From positions 1 to 17,965 of the forward strand of contig JABYQS010000574.1 in the NCBI GenBank assembly GCA_022592435.1: DNA of 17,965 bases, written 5' to 3'. A program made the position numbers and the translations under genes. Of this stretch, positions 10,901-17,965 are shown piece after piece (positions within the stretch are counted from its first letter, which is position 1; every line of letters starts with the position of its first letter). Origin of the DNA: Cerioporus squamosus (Eukaryota > Basidiomycota > Agaricomycetes > Polyporales > Polyporaceae). The notes under the pieces are model-generated. The model saw only the letters and a list, made by a program, of their open reading frames with translations, made no database searches and was not told the origin of the DNA.

Positions 10901-13234
10901 CATGTGGGTGACCCGCGGCATTCTTGACAACGGCTTTCCCGCCTTCTGGCCAGGCCTCGTCATTGGCGGAGAGACTAGAACCATGCCCTTTGTGGAGCTC
11001 TCCCAGTGGCCGTTGGCCACCCATCCGGAATACATGCCGCTTCTGACGTCGAAGCGGTCCCAGGAGCTCACGTATGGTCTCCCGCACTTCTTGGTATGTA
11101 CCCCGATGTGTCGATATTGAAACACCTTTGTGTGCGGAGCGTTCACAAGTGCTTTCGAGCGGTCGACCGCTCGCGACCGGTCGTCGTGCTCGTCCACCCG
11201 GTGCTGACGGCCAGCCAGGCCATTCCCGTCGACCGTCGCAGTGCCGTCCACCGCCGGTGCTCTGAAGGCCAGCGCAGGCCATCAGATGCTTTCGAGCGGA
11301 CGACCGCTCGCGACCGGTCGTCGGTGCTCGTCCACCCGCCGGTGCTCTGAAGGGCCAGCGCAGGCCGTCAGATGCTTTCGAGCGGTCGACCGCTCGCGCC
11401 CTGTTCTCCGCCGTTCAGAGGTACTTAGGGCTGCATACTGCACGGCACTCTCTGCGCTCGTTCCCGTGGCTACATCCCCGCATCGCTGACTTCACGACGC
11501 CTGACCGTTAGATATACCTCACCGACTTCCGTCTCCGTCTGGCCAACATTGCCTCCAAACCACCAGGCACTTCCCGGTACAATGCGTCCATTCAAAGGCT
11601 CCTCATCACCGCACAGATCGCCATCGACGCGTATGAGGAGGATGTGCTCGCCCTCGTCAAGCGGCAGCTCTTCACAGAGATCTCAGACGCCGTAAAGGAT
11701 CGCAACCATCCCGACCACGTCAGGGCCATCGAGCGCAAGAAGAACTGGGACTTATGGCGCAAGTCCAAGCATTGTCTGTCCTACGGCCCCGACAGGTCCA
11801 CCCTCGAACAAGTCGTCCGCTTCTCCTCTCTCACCGTCGCCGACATTGGCCGCGGTCTCCAGAAGTCCTCCCGCGGAGAATGGTCCCTCGACCAGTTCGC
11901 AGACGAGGTCATCAGTCAGGCTCACCTGCCCACCGCCCGCTCGTTCCGCGCACCCATCGACCCTGTTGGCACCTTCGGCCCCGTCCTCTGCGCCTGCATC
12001 CAGCAGGCCAAGCTAATGCTCCGAGGAAGCACCGACAAGGACGTACTGAAGGACTTCAAACACGCCCTCGTCGCCGTCATGCAGACCCGCCTCATCAACT
12101 TTATCCCCGACATGAAGCCCAACCCCCACGGCACAGGCGCACCTCTGCGCACTCCCTCCATTCACGCATGGACCACCCTCGGCGCGACAAGCGCAACTCC
12201 CTCAATCGCCGTAAACCGTCTCCCTACCCAGGAGGCCCGCGCGGAGGCCGCCCTCGCCCAGTTCACCCGCATCATCGTCGACGTAGACCCTCGTGCTTCC
12301 TGGGACACCGTCTCCATCAAGATCTCCGAGTTCCCCAAGTACTGGACCGCACCGTCCTCCCCCAGTCTTGGACTTGGAGCGCCGCTAAACCAACCGGCCT
12401 TGTCCTCCAGACCTACGAGTGGGCAGAGGAACGCATGCGCACCAATCTCCAGGATCCACTCTGCTCCCTCGCCCTCATCCTCGCCTTTCTCATCTCCAAG
12501 GTCCTCCCCAGAATCGCTTGGGACACCGAGAACCGCCCCGCCGGTCTCGACCGAGTCTCGATCGACAACCCTCACAGCTCCGTCACCTATTTCCGCATGG
12601 TCCCCTGGACAGAGCGCGTTTACGCCACCCAGCACAAGGGCGCCAGGCTCGAGGATCAGTACTTCACCATCGCCGCGATCTGCTTCCTCGCTTGGATGGA
12701 TCCCAACTCTCCTCTGCGCAAACACCTCCACGGCGGTGGCACCATCACACAGTGGAACAACAAGCATGGTATGCGCGTATTGTGCCTACTCCGAACGCTC
12801 CTTCCTCACTCACTTCTTTAAACCCTCATCCAGGTCCCAAATACCTCCACACCATCAACCTCATTCGTCTCGGCATCGCCTATGGCAAGGGCCCGATCAT
12901 GTTCAAGTCACCCCGCCTCCAGAGGGACTATCGCATCTTTGACGTCCCCGATTTGCACGCTTGGAGCCGCGAGGTCCGTACAATGCTCCTCACTAAGCCC
13001 GACGGTCCGCACACGATCGTCACGAAGATCTTCGGCCACGACGTCGCAGAGATGTTAGCCGGCAGAGGTCACTTCGGGTCTCACAGGCAGCGCGCCGCTC
13101 ACACAGAGTCTTCGCAACGGCTCCAAGCTGGCCCCTCCACTGGTCGCAGCTCGTCTGTCCGTCCCCGTGATGACATTTGGGAATCCGACGATGACTGCAC
13201 CCCTCCTGCTTCTCAACGCCTCCGTCATATGTAG
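7948..13234 (+). CDS. Gene B: large unrecognised protein, about 1366 aa, with an apparent one-base frameshift
   Basis: Spliced model: exons 7948-8027, 8106-8460, 8549-8964, 9370-9642, 9713-10625, 10689-11093, 11512-12768 and 12834-13234, ending in TAG. All junction phases agree. The exons sum to 4100 nt, one short of 1367 codons, because reading passes from one frame to another at the C-run 12359-12363, near residue 1098. The N-terminus (MDDNFAFYDD, residues 1-45) is strongly acidic, and the C-terminus (about 1310-1366) is Ser/Arg-rich with an acidic patch. Residues 520-680, including HHVRDKARTHIAQRG and NFIFHVGHI, look like an ordered globular region. A mildly hydrophobic stretch near 250-270 (ARITISMIVYMLV) is too weak to call a membrane segment. 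I recognise no family, catalytic motif or zinc site. Introns 3 and 6 are enlarged by palindrome arrays, as in gene A. The similar size to gene A, same strand and adjacent position suggest a functional link, but this is inference. Confidence 0.82.
9018..9308. repeat. Nine-unit 34-bp palindrome array inside gene B intron 3
   Basis: Sites of the form GAGCGGTCGTCCGCTC begin at 9018, 9052, 9087, 9121, 9155, 9189, 9223, 9259 and 9293, a 34-36 bp period. The centre is TCGT in all but the last, degenerate copy. Two linkers alternate, AGGAGGAGATAACCCTGT and AACAGTGATTAACCC, so the array grew partly by multi-unit duplication. It fills most of the 405-nt intron 8965-9369 (donor GTGAGT, acceptor TTCAG). 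The regular spacing recalls a CRISPR array, but the spacers are shared and the context is a spliced gene. Confidence 0.92.
11155..11395. repeat. Three palindrome copies with 139/86-bp spacing inside gene B intron 6
   Basis: Full sites lie at 11155-11170 (centre TCGA), 11294-11309 (centre ACGA) and 11380-11395 (centre TCGA). Each is preceded by a GCTTTC tract and the first two are followed by CGCGACCGGTCGTC. The linker (GTGCTCGTCCACCC and GGCCAGCGCAGGCC) recurs between them, so these are imperfect long tandem units rather than isolated insertions. They occupy the middle of the 418-nt intron 11094-11511 (donor GTATGT, acceptor GTTAG). Confidence 0.88.
12355..12366 (+). other. Apparent frameshift site in gene B exon 7
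   Basis: Upstream coding in one frame (ending EFPKYWTAPSSP) is continued downstream in the -1 frame (PQSWTWSAAKPTGL). The change falls at a run of five C at 12359-12363. One additional C would restore a single open exon and make the total coding length a multiple of three. No well-formed intron spans the site: the nearest GT-AG pairs ending at 12365 give 12- or 27-nt introns, or use poor donors (GTCTCC, GTAGAC). The cause may be a base-call error in a homopolymer, a real mutation, or ribosomal slippage. Confidence 0.75.
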
Positions 13235-13311
13235 ATGCATGTATCCCCGCGCCTTCTTGCATTGGTAATCCACGCATTGCTATCGTATCGTGTTCGTTCA
13301 TTTGTCCCTCG

Positions 13312-13703
13312 CAGCGGTCGCCCGCTCCCGATCCATTTTTGCGCAGTGGTGCAAGAACGATACAACAGATTAAGTACCATTGACCACCGCAAAGGGGTCA
13401 TTTGAGCGGTCGTCCGCTCAGAATGTACATTTCACCGCCACGTTCCCCTCAGAGTATACCTCGATGACATTTGCGTGAGCATCTCCCACAGCTCGCGGTC
13501 GAGGTTCTACTGTCAACAATCGCGCGCCCACCGCCCAATCCACTGCACAAGTCGCCTCATGTTAGTGTCTGAGCGGTCGACCGCTCAGAACGCACTTCTT
13601 CGCCCGCCGCAACGTGCTGGAGATGTATCTCCGCGCGCTCACGATGCGTCCCAAATATCTGCAGTAACAGTCCCGATTGTCCTGTTTGAGCGGCCGTCCG
13701 CTC
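13312..13703. repeat. Four dispersed palindrome copies between genes B and C
   Basis: Sites lie at 13312-13327 (CAGCGG-TCGC-CCGCTC), 13404-13419 (centre TCGT), 13571-13586 (centre TCGA, extending to a perfect 22-bp palindrome at 13568-13589) and 13688-13703 (centre CCGT, arms extended to TTGAGCGG and CCGCTCAA). They are 92, 167 and 117 bp apart, without an obvious common linker. In contrast to the intron arrays they look like separate insertions. The 653-bp space from 13235 to 13887 contains no other recognised feature apart from the upstream region of gene C. Confidence 0.9.
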
Positions 13704-13887
13704 AAGACGTACTCTCCACCCTTATCTATCTCTTCTACACTCCCTGTCTCGCACAGAGCGATGCTTCACCATCCATGCCAAGTCCTATCTCACGTGGTTC
13801 TAGTGAGCGCAACCAACTCTCACGCAAAGCGCCCGCCTGCATTCGTCTTCCTTGCGCCCTGCAATCATACCGCCTCCTCACACCACA

Positions 13888-15186
13888 ATGAGCTTCCCCT
13901 CGCCTCGCCACCACACCGACCATCATGAGGTCCCTGCGCTATTCGCACGTCCTCTCCGCGCTGACAAGATCTCCACCGCGAACGTACAGGACACCGTCGA
14001 CCGTCGGTACCCTCTCTCTCTCTCTCCTCGCGCCGATGCTAAACAAACCTCCGCCTACAGATCCTGCAGGTTTTCTCCTGCGCCCGCGCATGATGTACGC
14101 AGCTACACCTCCCAGTCTCACTGTCCTATGACCCTTATATCTCCCTGCAGCGTCCGCTGCACGCATCACGTCCATAGCCGCAGCACTCACCATGCACTCG
14201 CCTTCTTGGGCGAAATAGTCACTGTAAAGCTCAGCAACATCCTCCACGAGGTACGCAACCTCCCTAATTCCACCTCCCATGCCGGCTGTGCTCACCCTAT
14301 TCACATCCGCAGCCAATCGCCGAGCTCACACTGTTGTACATCCGCCAGGACCTCGACACCGAGGTCCTCGCAGACTCCACCATTGACAACGGCACCGCCG
14401 TCGCAATCCACGGCCAGTACCAGGTCGTCCGCAGCTCCACCAAGATCCACGTCTACGCTGCCCAGATCACCGAGGTCGTTCAAGTCGTACGTCTCGATCT
14501 CGCCCTTCTCCGCGTGCCCTACCTCGCAGCTGGCACGCTCTGGCTCCGAGAGGACATCCTCCTCAACGTCGACAGACACATGTTCACAGTAAACGAGGTA
14601 AGTCCCCGCACCCCTCTGCTCGCAGTTCCCCCCACTTGCTCACTGGCCGCCGTTCCAGAGGCCAATGGTCCGCATATGCCGCCGCTCCTGTCGCCGCCGA
14701 AACCTCTTCGCCCTCGAGGACGACGTCCTCAGGTTTTGCGGGCTATGCCGGCAGTGGTACCACATCGACTGCGCCCCGCGTCTGCAGACCGTCGCTCATT
14801 ACCGCACGCAGAACAATCCGTCCCTCCCCGCCTGGCTCACCTGGAAACTCCCTGCCCATTCAGACCGTACTGTCGAGCCCGACTTCGTGCAGATAGTCAC
14901 GCTGCCGATCCAACGCAACTACCCTGACCTCTTTCCTGCCCGCATAGTCTCATTTGAGATGTTGCTCGGCCAAGTGCGCGAGGACATCCTCGAACCTGAT
15001 TGGACATATCCAACCACCGCCGACGACCAGCGGAGATACATCCAAGCTCTCATCCGACGCTTCACCATCCCTGAGGAGCCGCTTGCTCGGTGGCATGCAC
15101 TCGACGATTTCATCAAGCTCATGAGTGTTCCCCTGACAGACCGGTATCTCTACCAATGTCCCCGTGGCTCCGACCATCTGATGTAG
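13888..15186 (+). CDS. Gene C: probable BAH-like/PHD-like chromatin reader, small
   Basis: Tentative exons are 13888-14002, 14061-14094, 14151-14250, 14313-14597 and 14659-15186, giving 353 aa in phase. The last two introns (14251-14312 and 14598-14658) and all sequence after 14217 are well supported. The splicing between 14002 and 14217 is not; several donors and acceptors compete there. Residues 70-178 (GEIVTVKLSN, then IAELTLLYIRQD) resemble the start of a BAH domain, with weak confidence. The final exon shows a PHD-like ligand series, C185, C189, C205, C208, H213 and C216, around FCGLCRQWYHIDC, where a PHD finger would bind zinc and read histone tails. The last Cys-x2-Cys pair is not seen; only C345 in YQCPRGSD is available near the end, so the finger may be incomplete. 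The start was chosen as the first ATG in the open frame, with CACA before it. It follows gene B on the same strand after 653 bp. Confidence 0.65.
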
Positions 15187-15269
15187 TTTAACATATGTAT
15201 CCTATATACTTGCGTACATGACAGTGGGTCGCTTCAGAATCCATTCGCACTCGCATTTCTATCGCCGGC

Positions 15270-15500
15270 AGCGGTCGGCCGCTCGCGACGCATTCTGGCG
15301 GGATTATACCGAATTCCCGAAGTCCTGCAAGGCTCCGCGCGCTCACTACCCGTCTCCCAGCGGCCGGCCGCTCGCGACGCATTTCGTCGAGAATATACGC
15401 ATATTTCCCGAAGTCCTGCAAGGCTCCGCGCGCTCACTACCCGTCTCCCAGCGGCCGGCCGCTCGCGACGCATTCTGGCGGGATTATACCGTCTATTCTC
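15270..15500. repeat. Three-unit tandem repeat of about 90 bp with AGCGGCCGGCCGCT palindrome
   Basis: Palindromic cores lie at 15270-15283 (AGCGGTCGGCCGCT) and, as AGCGGCCGGCCGCT, at 15359-15372 and 15450-15463. Each is followed by CGCGACGCATT and a linker containing CCCGAAGTCCTGCAAGGCTC. Spacings are 89 and 91 bp. The linkers of the first and third units (TCTGGCGGGATTATACC) agree with each other better than with the middle unit. The array begins about 85 bp after the gene C stop and probably lies in or just beyond its 3' UTR. Confidence 0.88.
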
Positions 15501-16200
15501 GACCCCAACTGCTACTTTGTGCACTGCAGTACAGACAAACCAACCGAGCTACACATTACATTAGATGACATGGTCCGGATGACGCGGGCATTGGTACAAC
15601 ATCTTCTCCCCAAGATTCATCTGCGTCAGGTACTCGATGAACTGGTCAATATGCGGATCTAGACTCATCAGCAAGAGATATCTCCCGGCTGACCGTTTGA
15701 CAATTGACATGAAACTTGGAGGAATACATTGTGGAGTGCTATAGAGTGTCTGTGCAAAATATGAGCAAAATCGGCGGACCGGTTTTGGAGATATGGCCAG
15801 TTGGAAGGGGGTATTAGTGGGGGGACTGCGCAGCAGTCCCCATCCCCCCTAAACGGACCAATGTGGTTTCATACAATGTGTATAGCATGGTAGAGCTGAT
15901 GTGTAAAGTTTGGTGGCGATGCGTGCGAAAATGCGTACTGGGCATGCATTTTAGCAGGATATAGCATGAGGACCACGAGGGTCAACATTTTTTGAGGGTG
16001 AATAGAGAAATTTGTATGCATACATTCTGTGAGGAATAGCGGTATGAGCTTGGGACAGTCTTTGGTAGGGGAAACGGACCGTTCCTTGAGTAGAAATTGC
16101 GGAAATACCAGATAACGCCCTTGGGCAGCGCTGCAACCAGGCTGCAATGGGCAAATCGAGTATATACGTTCTGCTTCAATTACCCAGAGAAAGGACTGTA
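15501..16200. other. Intergenic sequence without a gene; transition into satellite DNA
   Basis: No coding-like frame or splice pattern was found on either strand, and base composition is less GC-rich than in the genes. The right end, from about 16118, already matches parts of the 155-bp satellite unit (CCCTTGGGCAGCGCTG and GAGTATATACGTTCTGC), so a diverged unit precedes the clean array. A short hairpin at 15821-15841 is listed separately. Confidence 0.55.
15821..15841. other. Perfect hairpin, 9-bp stem and 3-nt loop
   Basis: GGGGACTGC at 15821-15829 is followed by a 3-nt loop and by GCAGTCCCC at 15833-15841. Further G- and C-runs lie outside the stem (a G-run before, CCCCCC after the CAT). 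It resembles neither the GAGCGG palindrome nor the satellite. With no gene close by, no function can be assigned; it may be the remnant of a terminal structure of a repeat. Confidence 0.6.
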
Positions 16201-16712
16201 GAAAGTTTGAAGGGATACCAAGCAGCGGGGGCCAAGATATGGGCGATACAATTGCCCCAGTCGGCAAAAATGCCCTTGGGCAGCGCCGGTACCAGGCTGC
16301 AAGGGGCAAAACGAGTATATACGTTCTGCTTCAATCACCCCCAGCAAGGGCTGTAGAAAGTTTGAAGGGATACCAAGCAGCGGGGGCCAAGATATGGGCG
16401 ATACAATTGCCCCAGTCGGCAAAAATGCCCTTGGGCAGCGCCGGTACCAGGCTGTAAGGGGCAAAACGAGTATATACGTTCTGCTTCAATCACCCCCAGC
16501 AAGGGCTGTAGAAAGTTGGAAGGGATACCAAGCAGCGGGGGCCAAGATATGGGCGATACAATTGCCCCAGTCGGCAAAAATGCCCTTGGGCGGCGCCGGT
16601 ACCAGGCTGCAAGGGGCAAATCGAGTATATACGTTCTGCGTCAATGACTCACAGCAAGGGCTGTAGAAAGTTTGAAGGGATACCAAGCCGCGGGGGCCAA
16701 GATTTGGGCAAC
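16201..16712. repeat. 155-bp satellite, three full near-identical units plus a partial one
   Basis: Units starting with GAAAGTTTGAAGGGATACC occur at 16201, 16356, 16511 and 16666, an exact 155-bp spacing. Differences between full units are a handful of single bases. Each unit holds CAAGATATGGGCGATAC, CCCTTGGGCAGCGCCGG and GAGTATATACGTTCTGC. Open frames across it repeat the same peptide in shifted phases and are by-products. The fourth unit breaks off into the diverged array near 16712. Confidence 0.93.
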
Positions 16713-17800
16713 ACAAACACCTCAGGTGCTATCGCATACCACTCCGATGTGTTCCACATGCTCGCATGGAGTTCAGTGGTATTCTGACTAATACCAATAG
16801 CATTAAACTATGTACCTACCCTGCAGAGACTCATTGTGTGGCCCAGGGGCCACCATATCACCCATTTACTGCCAGGGACAAGAAGCCCATGGGCACCGGA
16901 AGCGCCACAAAGCTTCCAGGGGTGCGCATTGTTGTGTGCTACGTGACTACATGGTAACACAGAGTACTTGCGAGGTTGCAGTGCCCTGCGAGATCTGGTG
17001 CAAGTGATATGGCAATATCAGTGTCGGGGTCGAAGAGGCCATGAGTGCCAGGTGCGATACACAGCTTCCTTGGGCATGTACGCCCTTGCGCCCAATGCCT
17101 ACACGTTGGAGTGGACTACCTCCAAGACAGGAGAGTTTTGCGAGGTCGTCCTGGCATGATATCGCAAAATGGGTCCCTGGGATGAGGAGCCTATGGGCAC
17201 CGGGAGTGCTACAAAGCTTCCAAAGGCACGCAATGTTGTGCGCCACGTAGGTAAATGGTAATGCAAAGTATAAACCAAGTTGAGCGGCTTTGTGAGATCT
17301 GGCGCGTTTGATAGGGCAACATTAGTGTCGGGGACAATGAGGCCATGAACACTGTGAGCGTCCCAGAGCTTTTACGGGCGCACGTTTATCTGCAATAGGT
17401 CAATACACACTGGCACAGAGTATGTGCCAAGCGGAAGGGTTCTGCGAGGTCTGACAGGTATGATATTGCAGCATTGGTGCCGGGGATGAGGTCCCTTTGG
17501 ACACTGGGGCAGCTACAGAGCTAGTATCAGCACATAATTTTTGGCACTTAATCCGCATACATAGCACAACGGTATGTACAGAACTCGAGGTTGCCGCGAA
17601 CACTGGCTGTTCAGATATTGCAAAACAGGTGGTGGGAACGAGGACACAATGATTGTGGAGAGCGCTGCAGATCTGTAATTGACAACATGTCCAGCAGCAA
17701 CATTACACAGTAACATCAGTACCCAACCGACAGTACAGGTGAGTTTCGGCAGTCACGATATGGCACAATGTGGACTGTGGAGGAGGAGGTCATGCTGTTT
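16701..17800. repeat. Diverged tandem satellite keeping a 152-bp spacing
   Basis: A GATAT-like anchor recurs at about 16853, 17005, 17157, 17309, 17461 and 17613, steps of exactly 152 bp, with a last weaker one near 17756. Between anchors, similar blocks recur in order: GGGGATGAGG-like, ATGGGCACCGG-like, GCTACAAAGCTTCC-like, GGTAACACAGAGTA-like and TGCGAGGTCTGGC-like. Identity between units is low. The anchor and the TGGGCA block sit at nearly the same offsets as in the adjacent 155-bp array, so the two arrays probably descend from one family. No gene was seen here. The final 165 bases of the window were not recognised. Confidence 0.7.
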
Positions 17801-17965
17801 CCTGGGCATCTGTTTTATCACTTGCAGGTAGCTCACTCTAGTCTTGCCTGAATGGAACCATAATCCTAGGGTGATATAAGGCACCGTGGGAACCCTTTGA
17901 ACCAATATGGCAATGGGTTTAGGGCAGGCCATCAGTAAAGTTATCACCTTAGGAGTCCTCACTTC

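Noticed and set aside
12419..12768. An independent gene overlapping the 3' part of gene B in a third frame
   Set aside because: That frame is His/Arg/Pro-rich, typical of an off-frame reading of GC-rich coding DNA. Only the last exon, from 12834, uses it, and does so through a phase-consistent intron.
16201..16712. Small overlapping open frames of 65-94 codons on both strands in the satellite
   Set aside because: They are the same peptide repeated in phase-shifted tandem copies, an effect of a 155-bp unit without frequent stops.
1..17965. Terminal inverted repeats or target-site duplications bounding a transposon
   Set aside because: No long matching inverted ends were found by eye. The many short palindromes make chance matches common, and the window may not contain both ends.

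Overview
This window looks like nuclear DNA of a filamentous basidiomycete, most likely an Agaricomycete. The evidence is GC-rich exons with strong third-position G/C preference, many short introns (about 58-88 nt) with GTRNGT-type donors and CTRAY-like branch points, and CT-rich stretches just before start codons. No tRNA, rRNA or bacterial-style operon signal was seen. The species assignment is inference; no marker gene is present.

Layout. Positions 1-1930 hold no convincing gene, only copies of a GC-rich palindrome (around 12-220 and 1287-1405) and the upstream region of the first gene. Three spliced genes follow, all on the + strand. Gene A (1931-7461, 8 exons, 1387 aa) has a ParB/sulfiredoxin-like GGQHRRAA motif near its N-terminus, a long unrecognised middle, an acidic tail and a basic C-terminus. 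Gene B (7948-13234, 8 exons, about 1366 aa) is unrecognised and needs one extra base in a C-run near 12359-12363 to stay open. Gene C (about 13888-15186, about 5 exons, about 353 aa) ends in a PHD-like zinc-ligand pattern after a possible BAH-like region. The splice models of A and B are supported because every exon junction agrees in phase and the coding length of A is an exact multiple of three; B is exactly one base short.

The most striking structure is a short interspersed palindrome, GAGCGG-N4-CCGCTC (commonest form GAGCGGTCGACCGCTC), present in dozens of copies. Copies sit in the intergenic spaces and above all inside five introns, each carrying its own tandem array with its own period (70, 70, 47, 34 and irregular 139/86 bp) and its own preferred 4-bp centre. 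The array-bearing introns are 278-522 nt, while all others are under 90 nt. One copy lies in frame in an exon of gene A and encodes ERSTAR.

From about 15540 to the end there is no gene. This part holds a tandem satellite: three near-identical 155-bp units plus part of a fourth, followed by strongly diverged units that keep a 152-bp spacing to about 17.8 kb.

How the parts may work together is inference. A ParB-like protein, a large unknown protein and a BAH/PHD-like reader on one strand, embedded in palindromic DNA next to a satellite, suggests a chromatin- or DNA-associated cassette or an undescribed mobile element. No transposase, integrase or terminal inverted repeats were recognised, so this remains a hypothesis.
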